Positions 39,301-52,373 of a DNA stretch of 64,000 bases are shown in pieces. The DNA lies in contig JBBPEB010000015.1 in the NCBI GenBank assembly GCA_039096225.1, forward strand, positions 1,389,501 to 1,453,500. Direction: 5' to 3'. Numbering within the stretch: position 1 is the first letter of the stretch; the number at the start of each line of letters is the position of its first letter. The DNA is from Blastocystis sp. Blastoise (Eukaryota > Sar > Bigyra > Opalinata > Blastocystidae). The notes beneath the pieces are model-generated. The model was not told where the DNA came from, searched no databases, and was given only the letters and a program-made list of their open reading frames with translations. The translations under genes were made by a program, and so were the position numbers.

Positions 39301-41364
39301 AGTTATACTATTACTATTTCTAATCCTAGAGGCTATTTTACTGTAAGTATAACTATTATCATTAGTATTGCTAATTGTATTGCTGATGATATTTGGGCTG
39401 TTACTGAAATTGGTCAACAAACAACTTTAGATTGTGAAGATCCTATTAATTATGAAGGTTCTAGAACTAGATTATGTCAACTTGGTTATCCTGCTGTTTG
39501 GGGTTCTGTTATTAATAATTGTCAATTAAAGATACCTTCAATTACTTATGATATCACAACTATTACTTGCTATAAGAACATTGCTATTACTGCTATTGAT
39601 GCTACTATTACTGGTGGTAATTTGAATCCTCTAACTATTTCTCCTCCTCTTCCTGATGGACTACTATTTAATACTCAAAATGGTCAAATTTATGGTACAC
39701 CTACTATAAATTCTTCTAGTAGTTATACTATAACTATTTCTAATACAAGAGGAACAGTTACTACAAATATAGTAATAAATATAAATATAGCTTCTTGTGT
39801 TGCTGAAAATGGTTGGTCTATGACTGAAATTGGTCAACAAGTTACTCTACCTTGTGAAGATCCTATTAATTATGAAGGATCTAGAAGTAGAGTATGTAAG
39901 CTTGGTTATCCTGCTGTTTGGGATACTGTAGTTGATAATTGTCAACCGAAGTTACCTACAATTATATATACAACTACTACTATAATAGGTTATAAAGGTA
40001 TTGCTATTACTGCTATTGATGCTACTATTACTGGAGGGAATCTCAATCCTTTAACTATTAATCCTTCTCTTCCTTGTGGATTATCTTTTAATACTGTTAA
40101 TGGTCAGATTTATGGTACGCCTACTTTTGCTTTCTCTGATTCTTATGTTATCACTGTATCTAATGCATTAGGTCAATCTTCTGTGACTATTACAATTAGT
40201 ATTAGTGTTGCTAATTGTCTTGCTGATACTATTTGGCCTATTACAGAAATTGGTCAACAAGTTACTTTACCCTGTGAAGATACTATTAATTATGAAGGAT
40301 TTAGAACTAAATTGTGTAAAGTTGGTTATCCTGCTGTTTGGGATACTGTTATTAATAATTGTCAATTAAAGATGCCATCAATTTCTTATAATAGTAATAC
40401 GATTATTGGATATAAAGATGATATTATTACTCCTGCTTTTGCTACTATTACTGGTGGTGGTCTCAATCCTCTTACTATTTCTCCTTCTCTTCCTGATGGA
40501 TTATCTTTTAATACTCAAAATGGTTTTATATATGGTATTCCCACTTCTGCTTCTTCTAATAGTTATACTATTACTGCTTCTAATGCTAGAGGAGAAGCAA
40601 CTTTTACTATTACTATTACTATTAGTGCTGTTAATTGTCCTTCTGATGATGTTTGGCCTATTACTGAAAGAGGTATAACTGCTTATATTGAATGTGGTTC
40701 TGGTCAATCCGGTATTCAAAGTCGTGTTTGTCAGAATACAGGTGTTGGCACTGCTTCTTGGCAAGTTGCTGATAGTTCTGAATGTTATATATTTATTGTT
40801 AACGAAGATCCTGGTGAGAATAAAGTATTTATTACTGTTCCTATGAGACTTGAAGGATTATCTGAGAGTGTTTTTAATACTCCTTCTACAATAGAAACCT
40901 TTAGAATACTTATTATTCAATCACTTAGTGTTTATTCTATTCCTTCTTCTGGTGTAAAGATTATTAGTGTTTCTAGTGACTCTTCTTCTACTAGTGGTGT
41001 TTCCGTTAGTATAAGAATCACTGCTAATAAATCTGATGAAGATAATATAAAGAATGATATAAGCATTCTTTTTACAGGTATTGATTCTATTCTTCTAAAG
41101 TTATTCAAAACAAGTGATGATTCGAATCTAAAGACTATTACTGGTATTTCAATCAATGGAAAAATAGTATCAACTGGTAATTCTATTTCAGTTATAACAA
41201 TTATTCTTATTATCGTTATTATTATTCTCATTATACTCATAATTCTTGTATTCATTCTAAAGAAGAAGAAGGACGAAAAAGAAGAAAAGAAAGAAAAGAA
41301 ATTACAACCTCATAAAACAATAGAAGTTGAAACTGTTAAAGTTGAAAAACCTGTTATTTTGTAA
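33332..41364 (+). CDS. Large modular type I surface protein (discoidin-like, putative-Ig and HRM-like repeats)
   Basis: Probable adhesion or receptor protein of 2,508 residues. Seven exons: 33332-33380, 33426-33642, 33736-33860, 33946-34216, 34317-34373, 34452-34585 and 34691-41364. Their sum is divisible by three. The signal peptide is MRQFISLISILGLISLG. The N-terminal half repeats a set of modules three times: a SYGDGW-type beta domain, a beta-sandwich with WKYL...WYSTTFSDSTW and VIYVNGNEV, and an F5/8C (discoidin)-like domain (EWKLYGSEDDGVTW). Putative-Ig (He_PIG-like) modules are marked by LPTGLALNPDTGVISG. The C-terminal half has five exact 140-residue units (see 38533-40632), then a last Cys-rich module, a ~150-residue juxtamembrane domain, one membrane helix (IIVIIILIILIILVFIL) and a short Lys/Glu-rich tail. 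Ligand and role are unknown. Confidence 0.85.
38533..40632 (+). repeat. Five 420-bp tandem units within the surface-protein gene
   Basis: Units begin at about 38533, 38953, 39373, 39793 and 40213, with a sixth partial unit at 40633. Spacing is exactly 420 bp (140 codons) with no net indel. Each encodes a Cys/Trp module (C..ADxIWPITEIGQQ, LPCEDPINYEGSR, CKVGYPAVW, NNC) resembling a hormone-receptor-type domain. This is followed by a putative-Ig module (GYKNIAITAI, LPDGLSFNT, GQIYGTPT). The near-identity shows recent expansion or homogenisation. Confidence 0.9.
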
Positions 41365-41550
41365 TTTTTTCTTATTTTTATATTTATTATTATTTAAATT
41401 TGTTCATACTTATATATTAATTAAAATTTCATTTTTTTTGTTTAGTTTTTGTTATTTATAAATCATTGATAAGAAGAGTTAATAGAAATTAAAAATGAAT
41501 AAAGACTAGTTGTGAATATAATTATAAACTTAATTATTACATTTTATAAA

Positions 41551-41597
<47 letters not shown>

Positions 41598-42044
41598 ATA
41601 AAACACTCATTAACTACATTTTCAAAACAGGATAATAATGAATACAATAAATAGAAGCGAAACTAGTATGATAAAACATAGAATAATTATACAATCAATA
41701 AAAATAAAGATTCTATTGAAGAGAACACAAATAAATCAAGTTACATGACATAATAAGACATATATATAGAGAATATAAAAAGAAAATAACAAGTAAAAAG
41801 TAGATACATTACAGAAAAACAAAAACAAAAAATAGAAAAAGGAGTACAGTAATATATGACAGTTTTTAATAGATTGAAAAGGATAAAAGTTTAGTTATAT
41901 ATATATATATATATAATCTGAATAAAATTGAAAAAAGAAATGAATTTATAGAAAATGAGTATAGTAAATAATTAGAGAGAGAAGTATATGTAGTAGAATA
42001 TGACTTAAAATATGAATAAGAATATGAGTAGGAAGGAATGAGTT
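41365..42044. other. Intergenic region with (AT)n
   Basis: The 3' flanks of two convergent genes. It holds an (AT)n microsatellite at about 41551-41593 and a second short one near 41897-41913. No gene is seen. Confidence 0.7.
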
Positions 42045-43121
42045 TTAGACTATATAATTATGACTATTGTTCTTTCTGATATTATTGGTATTAATATTAT
42101 TAGTTACTTGAAGTTGATTATTATCTTCTGATGTTGGAATAGGTATGGATATGTTTCCCACTAATGTTTGTCCCAACTGAACTTGATTATTACTTAAAAT
42201 ACTCATTTGATTCTTGACATACCAGAGACCAAAGACAGAGATAATAACTGTTATTCCACTTTGAATATAAGGTAATAAGTAATCGGATGGATTCGATGTA
42301 TCTCGAAAGGACTCAACAACAGATAACTAGAAGTTAATTGTAATATAAAGTGATATATATTATAATATTGTTTATAGTAATGAAGTATTTATAATAATGA
42401 ATTAAATAATATTAAATTAATATAATAATAAAAAATATAATAATGAATTAAATATAAATAATAATATGTTTTATATACAGTAAAATAAAAGATGATAATA
42501 TAGAGAGATGGTTTTAGTGATGATTTGAAAACATAGCTATGACATAAACCTTTTAATTTCTAAATAAATATAATGATATAATAATAAAATATATGACATA
42601 TAATAAAAATAATACGAGAAACTTACAAATATATTATAGAAAATGACTTCCACACCGACCATATGTGAGAAAATAGTATAAACAGCTAACATCAATGTAC
42701 CTATATATATAAGATATATGTATAATAAAAGAAAAAATAAAAAATAAAGAATAGGAATATACTTGATACACATGCTGTTTCAATGATACCTCCTGCGTCA
42801 CGTACGACTATCATTTGAAGAATTGTTATTGCTAAATAAAGGATACAATAAAAAGTAAGCAATGAGTTTTCAATCAATATATTAGTATACTTACATATAT
42901 TATAACCTAGAATACAACTTGTGATATAAACTAAATAACAAAAAGGGTCTTTGACTTGATGATTTTGAGAGATACGAATACAATGGTTGATAATAGGAAT
43001 AGAGGAATAGAGGAGACATAAAAGAGGAAGAGCACGCGAAAACATAGAAACCAAGAATAAAAAGATATAATACATGAAATTTCTTTCAATTGCAGCAATT
43101 GTTACAGGATCTGTTCTCCAC

Positions 43122-43163
<42 letters not shown>

Positions 43164-43169
43164 TCTCAG

Positions 43170-43229
<60 letters not shown>

Positions 43230-43824
43230 TAAGCATACTGCATATTGAGTAAAATAATCTTCTATAGAATCTATTTGATTTGGGAAACATATCACCATCG
43301 ACAAACAAAAGAAAAAAGTCTATATGAAAAAAAAAATATTAAATATATAAATTAAAAAAAATATAACCCAATGAAAATAATAAGAAAAACAAATATATTA
43401 AATATAATATATACATTAATAATAACAACACAAATAAAGCCAGGAATCATTCCATATCCAAAAAGTCGTATAACAACATCAATCTGAATATTTTCTTTAT
43501 GTGATCTCCAATATGGGAAATATAGTGCAGAAAACTAAATAGAATAAAAACAGTAATAAATAAATAAAAATGACAATTATAAAAATAATTTTTAGATATA
43601 GAGAAAATACTGTTCCTATTGCTAAAAAGACTACACCTACAATAGACATTGGAATAAAAACAAACTATATAAACGATGATTACAGTTAAAAAAAAATGAA
43701 TAAATAATAGATATACTAATGGTATAAAGCATATTGAAACACATATGATGAACATAATAGAAAGGTAAGAAACCTTGGGAATAGACTCATAGGATGGAGC
43801 ATTATATGTTGCCGTTGACAACAT
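42045..43824 (-). CDS. Multi-pass membrane protein, family uncertain
   Basis: A gene of about seven exons encoding five or six hydrophobic helices: SYLSIMFIICVSICF; PMSIVGVVFLAIGTVFSL; LFGYGMIPGFICVVII; FMYYIFLFLVSMFSRALPLL; CYLVYITSCILGY; LMLAVYTIFSHMVGVEVIF; and a last helix after SDYLLPYIQSG. A hydrophilic Asn-rich tail (VTNNINTNNIRKNNS) ends at 42045. The loop FPYWRSHKENIQ and the AVYTIFSHMVGVEV segment faintly resemble Frag1/DRAM/Sfk1 proteins (PGAP2-like), but I cannot confirm that. The start at 43824 (MLSTATYNAPSYES) follows AT-rich DNA and no better ATG is seen. One intron carries a long TAA repeat. Confidence 0.7.
43119..43228. repeat. TAA trinucleotide repeat
   Basis: (ATA)n runs, interrupted once by ATCTCAG, in an intron of the membrane-protein gene. 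Apparent Tyr- or Leu-run ORFs over it are artefacts. Confidence 0.95.
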
Positions 43825-44815
43825 GGATACTTTATCTATTAATGTGAAGATTTTTAAATATAAATAAAATAAAAAAAGTGATGTTAATCACACCTAACAC
43901 AAAGGAAAAAAGGTTATAAGAAGAAAAGACAGAATTGTCGAGATGGTTGTATTGAGAATTGATGACGTTGTATTGAGGAATCGATTTCGATTCTAAAACG
44001 TTGGATTCAAAATGAATTTTTGTTTTTATTTTTTAATAACGTTGTACTTTTTTGTTGCTTCGTTTTCTTTTTAAAATTAGTTCATTTAAAATTAGTTTTT
44101 TCTGCTTATAAACTATATTCAAAATATATAGTCTTAATATATTCTTGTGTTCTATTTATTTGTTTAAATCTACAATTGTTTTTATTTAGATATTATGAAC
44201 TTTTAGTGATTTAAAGGATGCATATGATATTTACGAACTATAGCTATATGAGTTATTCAATTCAATTTATTTATATCAATGAAATTGTCAACAATAAATG
44301 TGGATAATTACGACTTTTGGTTTCTTCTGAGGAGTTATTGCTGAGAATAATTGAACAATACATCTAAAATGATTTTAATTTATATTGATTAAAAATTATA
44401 ATATTATTAGCTAATGTGAAATATTTTGGTGGGTAATAAAAATAAAGAGGAACAAAATTGAATCAATAGCTACAACAAAACAATAATAAAATTAGAAAGT
44501 ATCTATTATCAATGAATAACGAAAAAAATTCAATATTGAAAATAGAATAAAAGAAAGAGGGATATATATACAATAAAAAATATATAAATATATACATATA
44601 TATTGGATTACAATATATATCTTATCATTTAGAAAAATAAGAACAAATTCAAATAAAATAGAAACGATAAAAAATTGAAAACAAATAATAATGTATATAA
44701 ATAAAAAAGTTAAAAAATATAGTTTATATTTAAAAAATAAAAAAGTTAATATCATTAGTGATATAAAAGTTTAGAATATAATACAATACTTATATATAAT
44801 TCTTCAGTGGTCATT
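43825..44815. other. Intergenic region
   Basis: Lies between the start of the membrane-protein gene and the stop of the NFX1-type gene. It includes GTTGTATTGAGAATTGATGAC and a near repeat (GTTGTATTGAGGAATCGAT) at 43944-43985. No gene is recognised; ORFs here are short and hydrophobic from composition. Confidence 0.55.
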
Positions 44816-47800
44816 TCAATTAGTAGATGTATTAGTCTCTATTTCAGGATCTTCAGGTGCTTCTTTCTTACCTTCTTCTTCAGGTTGAACTTCAGGTATA
44901 TTTTCAGTTGGAATACTTGTTTTGGAGTTTATATCATTTTCACTGATAGTCAATTCTTTAATAGGTTTAGATTCTACAGAATCAATAGTAGTTTCTTCTT
45001 TTTCTTTTTCTTTTTCTTTTTCTTTTTCTTTTTCTTCTTCTTTTTCTTCTTCATTCTTACTATTTTCATTGTCTTCACTTTCATTTTCATCATTATCTTC
45101 ATCTTCACTCTCACTATATTCCTCATCACTACTACTACTAAGTTCTAGAACCTTCCAAGGATTGTACCAAAGACTCTTCTCTTCAGTATCAGGCTTCACA
45201 TATTTAGGTTTACGATTCTTACTTCGTCTCTGAGAGATCTTCACAGGAACAGAAGATTTCTCTTTAGGAATAACCTCTTTCTCTACTACAGGACGCTCAG
45301 CCCAAAAATCAACCTTTATATAGATATAATAGTTAAGCAAAATAAATAGAAAAAATTAAAAAAAAAAAAAAAGAAAAAAATAATAATAATAATAAAAATA
45401 AATAAGAATAAACTAATACTTGCATATGCATATCTCTTTGATCCAACATGGCTTTAACATTTCTAGCTATTTGTTCTGTGAAGAAGACAATAAGGACACC
45501 GTTAGGCTTAATCCATCGACGAATATGATACTTACCAATAGGGAAAAATGCATCAAAGAACTGAATAAAATAGAATATATAGAAATATATAAATAAAATA
45601 TAAATAATAAAATAATAATAAAAATAATAATAATAATAAAAACACCATAAAAAAATAATAAAAATTATAATCATAAGAAGATATATATATATACTCGAAG
45701 AAGATCGTCATCTCTCACGAATTCTCGTCGATAATCATGAATATATAATGTTGCGAAATCTTTTTCTGTAGCTTTCTCTGGTAAGGGTTCTTTATAAACA
45801 TATATATAATAAATTAATGTGCAATGAATAATAGAAAAATATTTAATGAATAATATAAATATACGTATATTGTGTTTTCTGGTTCCATCAACTAATCCAT
45901 CGACTCGCTTATATGCATCTAATAGAGACAGTTCGGGGCGATGAGGGTTAGGACCTAAGACGGCCCATATCTTTTGAGGAGCTGTTGAAGAATAGATTCG
46001 AAGACCGTAGAAATTACCTAAGTCTTGTAACTATAAATGGAGAATAGATAGAGAAAGGATTGAAGAAGAATAGAGATATAAAAAGTATACATACATTTTT
46101 CTCATAGGTTTGATAAAGAATAGGAAGTTCGAATTCTTTACCTGTTTCCTTAGACATAACAATAGTATCAAATCGATTCACTATCCATTTAACGAACTCG
46201 GGCTTATTAGCAGCAAAAATAAGGAGAGAACGAGGATAAGGACAAACGAGTAATTCTTGTTCATATGCACGACGACGTTCCTATATTAGACAAGGTATAA
46301 TCATAGGAATATAGAGATCATTAATTAATAATATAATAAATCGAAATTTAATATAATAATAATAGCATAAATATAATAATAGTATATAATAATAATAGTA
46401 TATAATATACATCATCATCTGTAAACTGAAGGAGAGAGGGCCCAACTTGAAGAGCTGTAGCTAGTCGAATGTTTCTCATGATAATTTGACACTTCTCATC
46501 ACATTCCAATGTTCTTTCTCTCATGGGTTTATAGATAGCTTCAGCTTGTTCCTCTGTTAGATTGGGTATGCCACCAATCATGCATTTCTCTTTGACCACT
46601 CGTCTTCCACATGGACATTTGAGTTCAATAAAGCATTCACACGGAGTATCAGGACATTCTGTTCCTGGATGACATAAGGCAGTACATGTATGACTACAAT
46701 ACTTACGTAATTTACCACATACTTGACCACAACCATGTTCTTTAAATGTATGTTCTGGATCACAAGGAAGAGGATGACAAGATCGTTTGCATATATGTCC
46801 ACATTCTAATTGTTGTCCACAGAGAGCTCCACAACTGACATTTTCCTTTGAACAAGGAATATGATCAAGGTATACATGCCCTCCAGCACACATCTTTGTC
46901 ATAGGGAACATACAGGGTGGACATTCACCTTCATGACAATTATGAGGAGGACAATTAACATGGCCATTAGGACATGGCTTATTACATGGATAAGGACATT
47001 TTAATTCTCTTGTTCCACAAGTAAATGGTGGATTGATAACAGTCTTACCACAGGCACAAACAAGAGGTTCAAGGTATATATGTCCACAAGGGAGACAAGG
47101 ACCAGGATGACATGGCTGCTCACAGTAATGCTTCTCACAGTTCAAAAGACGACCACAAACATTATGACATTGATGAATAGTTCCGACAGATCTTTTGCCT
47201 CTATTTGGACAACACTTTACTTGACATAAATGTCTTTTACAGGATAGTTTGCTATTGCAAATATGATTACACAAATAGGGTTGACGAATACGATTAATAT
47301 ATTCTTCACTTACACCTTGAGGAGCAGGACTATATAGTTCAATAAGTAGATATAAAATATATTCATAAGGGAAATAATAAACAAAGAAGAAATATAAAAG
47401 TATAAAAAGAAAGAAAGATTGGTATTATGATATATATATATATCATACAGATTATTAAGTACCCAGCAAGGGACCTTTCGTTTGACATATCCACATCGAC
47501 ACTTCTGCATAACAGGTTCTGTACATGATTCACAGGGACCTTCATGACAGAGTTGTTTACAATAGTGTGTACCACAATTAAGTAGTTTTCCACATACATT
47601 GGTACATGTTGGAATAGGTTCATAACAATATTTACGATTTGGAGCTAGATCTTTAACGAGACATTTACCACAAGGACAGGTAGAAGTATCAGTTAAAACC
47701 CGTTCACATTTGCCACAGTCTCCAGAATGACACACCTTCTGACAACGATGATATTGACATTCTAGGATTTTACCACAGATCTGGCCGCAGGAGTATCCTC

Positions 47801-50061
47801 CTGTCCCTGCTTCCTTAAAGGTCTTCAAGTGATAGTCAGAAGGAGTAACAACATTTGTCTCTTTAGGAATCTCCTTATCGATATCTATAACTTTCTCTTC
47901 TTCTTCACTATCATCTATATCATCCATATCATCTATATCTATATTCTCATATAAACTGAGATCTGCAGCCTTTTCTGATGAACCTAAATAATAAACACAA
48001 TAATAATAATAAATATAATAAACACAATAATAATAATAAATAAAATAAACACAATAATAATAATAATAAATATAATAAACACAATAATAATAATAATAAA
48101 TATAATAAACACAATAATAATAATAAATATAATAAACACAATAATAATAATAATAAATATAATAAACATGATAATAATAATAATAAATATAATAAACACA
48201 ATAATAATAAATATAATAAACATGATAATAATATACTTGTATTGTTGACGGTAGGAATAGGTTTAAGGAGACGTATATCATCAGGGAATCGACTTCTCAA
48301 TTGAATATCTATATTTCCACAAATATCTTTTTTGTGTTCCTTTCCACAATAACAGGAGGTTTCCATTTCAAAAGTGCATTTTCCGCATTCTCCATCATGA
48401 CATATACGTGTACAGTAGTGTTCTTGACAGGACATCAATTTACCACATACATTATGACAATGAGGCACTTCATCTGTTTTACCACATTGAACAGAAACTC
48501 TATAGGATAATAAAATTATTTAATATATATAAATATATATACTCTTCTTTACCACAAGCACATTTTCGTTTAACAATAATAGTACACATGGGACAAGGTC
48601 CAGGATGACAGAGAGAAGAACAAAGATGAGGACATAATGATCCTCGAGATTTCCCACAAGTTCGGCCACAACTATGTGGACTAAGGGAGTTTCCTTGAAG
48701 ATGATCTTCATGAGATAAATCTGTTTGACCACAGAAACAACCTGAAGGACGTGTTGGGAAGGAAATGACTTCACGACAACGAGGACATTTACCTTCAATC
48801 TCAAGGAAACTCTGAGAGTTCAAATAAGTAAGGAATGCTAGAATAAATTATAATATAATAAATAATATATAGAAAAAATAATTATACAATAAATAAAATA
48901 ATTATACAATAAATAAAATAATAATAATAAAAAATAAAATAATGAATAGAATAATAAATAAAATAATGAATAGAATAATAATAATAAAAATAAAATAATA
49001 AATAAAATAATAAATAAATAGAATAATAAGCTTATATACCATGAGGTGTTTTGATACTAGATGGGAGTTGACTCTTTATATATGCATCTGTGCTTTTAAA
49101 TACCCAAGTGATCATACATTCAAGATGACAGAGACCATAACATTTAGGACAATTATATATTTTCTGATTACGACGAATATTTCCAAAACATATATTACAG
49201 CAATAGGTCTCATTAAATAGTTCTTTCTCCAACCGATCCTTCAGATCTCCTTGGTCATTATCATTTATATTACTATCTAATAAACCCTTCTATAAATAAA
49301 TAATAGAATATATATAATATACATATTATCAATATTAACGGATTCAATATTAATATATATATATATATCTTATAAAGCTCTATATAATATTGTCAATAAT
49401 ATATACACTTTCAGGAGTTCGTTTACGATTATATTTCTTTTTATAATTCTTTTTAGGTTTTGTAGAACCATTTGCATTTGTTGAGGGTTTGTTTTGTTGT
49501 TGAGAGGAAACATCTTTAGAATCGCTATTCGATATTTGCGGTACATTTGTTCCTTCTTCTGCAGATGGACTGACAGGACTCTGAACATGAGGGGTTCGAT
49601 TCTTTTTATTATAACGATGACGCTTCTTTTTCTCTTGATTTCCATTAACTCCATTAGGTCTCATTGCATTATCTCCTTCATTTTGAGGGGTTTGTACAGA
49701 AGTACTATTTGAAGTATTCTGACTTATAGAATTTGGAACAAAAGGCTTAGCATCTGTATTTAATGACCGTTTAGGGTTCTTCTTGTTTTGCTGAGAAACA
49801 TTTACTCGCTCACCTTCTTGTTCTCCAGTTACAGAACTCTTATTCGCCTCATTGTGCTCTCTTTTATGATAGTTATTATAACCTTTCCTACGATAATTAT
49901 TGTATCGTCTTTCACGGTTATCTCTTCCAGAACCATTCACTTCCCCAACTTGTCCATCAGTATTCTCTAAAAAACAAACAATGAACACAGAAACAATAGA
50001 AAATACTCATCACAACATTGTTGCTAGACTCTTGAACACCTTGGTTACCGTTTTCGCTCAT
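44816..50061 (-). CDS. NFX1: NFX1/FAP1-type zinc-finger protein
   Basis: Member of the NFX1 family of nuclear RING/NFX1-finger proteins. In animals these act as transcriptional and mRNA regulators with E3-ligase-like RING domains. The N-terminus (from 50061, MSENGNQGVQESS) is long, disordered and basic, Asn/Gln/Lys-rich. A PHD/RING-like finger follows (CCNICFGNIRRNQKIYNCPK...CHLECMITW, then CPRCRE, 48,780-49,210). Many NFX1 fingers follow (CGRTCGKSRG, CHPGPCPMC, CGKLLNCGTHYC, CHEGPCESC, CGHICKRSCHPLPC; 46,560-48,760). Next come an acidic linker (IDDMDDIDDSEEEE, ~47,900), an R3H-like region (YPRSLLIFAANKP, ~46,230) and RNA-binding-like sequence. The tail is highly charged with Lys-Glu dipeptides and ends TNTSTN. 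About ten introns. Confidence 0.93.
47985..48235. repeat. Minisatellite in an NFX1 intron
   Basis: About eight to nine tandem units of 24-33 bp with the core ATAATAAACACAATAATAAT. Frames through it give only Ile/Phe/Tyr or Leu/Cys runs and are not exons. Confidence 0.9.
48842..49035. repeat. AT-rich AATAAAATAAT repeats in an NFX1 intron
   Basis: Low-complexity intron DNA made of repeated AATAAAATAATGAATAG and AATTATACAATAAATA units. No coding signal. Confidence 0.7.
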
Positions 50062-50332
50062 ATTATTACACTAATTTATGTAAAGCTTTAAAAATAAATA
50101 TGAATCTTTTCCTTTTTATTAAAAAAATTCTATCGTACTTTCTTTTTATCACAAATTTCTTATTTTGCACCGAATACTTGATCATTTCCCCGTGATTATA
50201 ATTATCCCAGAAGAACACGTATTTAACACTAGAATCTTAAACTTACTGATTATGTCTGAGATTAATCTTCTTTTTCTGTGTATTCTCCATAATTCTATTG
50301 AGATATATGTTTTATCATCTTGATATGAACTA

Positions 50333-51115
50333 ATGGGATTACAATCAATAATATTTATCATTTCATTAAGTTTGTTAATGAGAATAGTATCTGGATTTGG
50401 CCATAATTATGCTGTTCTTGTAGCTCCGTCAATGTTCTTTAAGAATTATCGTCATACAGCAAATATCTTGGAAATCTATCGATTTCTTAAACAACATGAT
50501 TTTCCAGACGAAAATGTATATGACCCTATATTACTAAAGTTTTACATGATAATTATTTGTTATAAAATCATTGATTAATAGATTATTTTGATGTTATCTG
50601 GTGAAATAGACGTAGATAATAGAAATCCAAATATGCCAAGTATTATAGGAGAAAATAATCCGAATGTTGATTTGTATATAAATATAAATAAATCTATCAA
50701 CTTATAAAAAGTTCTAAAACTAATAATTAATAAGGATTCTTCACATTATATGTTTTTATATAAAAAAATGTTTTCTATAATTCAAAGTAATAACTATAAT
50801 ATATTAATCTCAATATTTAGAATGAAAGATGTTCAAGTGGATTATTATGGTTCAGAAGTCACATTAGATACTTTTGAGAATGTCTTATTAAGTATTATTT
50901 ATTTCTTAATCCTTTTTAAAAATACTATAAAGATAAGATGAATTCTTCTATCTCTTTCTATCGTCAGCTTCATTCAGATGCTAATAGTAATATTCTTATA
51001 TATATTCTATTTATTAATTATTTTATATATATATTATGTACTAGATATATATGAATGGTCATGGAGGAGAAGGATTCTTTAAATTCAGAGTATGTCATCG
51101 TTTCATAATATACTG

Positions 51116-51172
<57 letters not shown>

Positions 51173-51702
51173 CTTCTATTATTTCACTTATTTCTTCTTC
51201 TTTATATCTATCATCTCTAGGAAACTGAAGATCTTACTACTAAACATCTCTCTATGATCTTAAACGAAATGTATATTCTTAAGAGGTATCTATATAGTAT
51301 TCTATTTTCTCTGGTTTTTCATAAATCTATTATAATACATATATTCATAGATATAAACATATCCTTCTTTTTCTGGATACATGCCAATCTTCATCACTTC
51401 AACAATATCCTTTCCCTCCAAATATCCTTTCTATTTCTTCTTCTACGTCTCCTGAATCCTCTTATAGTTATGGATATAACAGACAACTTGGAGTAACTCT
51501 CACGGATCAATTCACTTATTATTTACTTCAAGCTCTACAGAGCAAACAATATTCAACACTTACTATTCATCAACTTATCACTTATTATTTATCTCCAAAC
51601 ATACAAAGCACACCAAATGTAGTCAGTACTATTCAAAAACCATATACAATGATTAAATTATCTTCTTTTTTCTCATTTAAACTTAAAATTAAGTTTGTAT
51701 AA
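50333..51702 (+). CDS. PIGK: GPI-anchor transamidase catalytic subunit (GPI8/PIG-K)
   Basis: C13-family cysteine protease subunit of the ER transamidase that attaches GPI anchors to proteins. A signal peptide (MGLQSIIFIISLSLL) precedes the mature start. Blocks follow the family order: NYAVLVAPSMFFKNYRHTAN, IILMLSGEID, NRNPNMPSII, VQVDYYGSEVTLDTFENVLL, then NGHGGEGFFKF with the catalytic His (~51,055), KHILLFLDTCQSSSL with the catalytic Cys (~51,365-51,410), and GVTLTDQFTYYLL. Exons include 50333-50515 and one starting at 50582. Later introns close at about 50,820, 50,936, 51,052, 51,221 and 51,345. The C-terminal membrane region seen in some homologues is absent; the protein ends LKIKFV. The junction just before GHGG lacks an obvious GT donor. 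Confidence 0.9.
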
Positions 51703-52373
51703 CTATCTTATTCCTTTTGCTCTTAATGTTTATTCTTTTTTTAATTTTTTTTGTTTGTATTGTAGTGAAATCATTTAATGTTAAATACTATGTTTATAAA
51801 TAATAAATGATATTCCATAATTGAAATCATAAGCTTACAAGTATGTTGATGAATCTATTAATTATAATAAATTTTTTTTATAAAGTTGTGATCATCATTA
51901 TTGCTAAATAATTAGATAAATATATGTTGAAACAATGATATTGAAATCGAGGCAGACTTAAAAGATGTACAAAAACGTGTACAAGAAAATAAGAACAAGA
52001 ATATTAAGATAACAGTGAAAGAAATAAAAGAAATGATAACTACGACAAACAATAGAATTAAAAACAACAAAAAAAGAGAGTAAATAATAAGAATTAAAAG
52101 AAGAAGAAGAAGAAAAAAAAAACTATTCAAAAATGAAAAATGAACATGAAGAATATTCATTTAGAAATTAAATAAATATTAAAAAAATGACATGATGAGA
52201 ATCACATTGTTTGGAATACCTACAAGTATACTGAATATATTATAATAAAGTATAAAGCTAGATTATCCAAGAATAAAGTAGTGATAAAATAAAAGAATAA
52301 GAATAAATAAAAAGAGATTTACAAGTTTATATATGAATAACATTACATATTAAAAGAATAGAAATATTAAATA
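51703..52373. other. Intergenic region
   Basis: The 3' flanks of convergent GPI8 and VPS9-domain genes. A plus-strand frame at about 51,935-52,083 reads as a short charged, helix-prone peptide (DLKDVQKRVQENKNK) but has no ATG and a stop just upstream. I treat it as unsupported. Confidence 0.5.

Noticed and set aside
34687-40764. Numerous antisense and off-frame ORFs over the surface-protein gene (Leu- or Ser/Asn-rich)
   Set aside because: Shadows of a repetitive Thr/Ile/Ser-coding sequence; no independent start context or domain.
43086-43308. Tyr-run and Leu-run ORFs at the TAA repeat
   Set aside because: Pure microsatellite translation inside an intron.
47984-48281. Ile/Phe/Tyr-rich membrane-like ORFs in the NFX1 intron
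   Set aside because: Produced by the ATAATAAACACAATAAT minisatellite; flanked by good splice sites.
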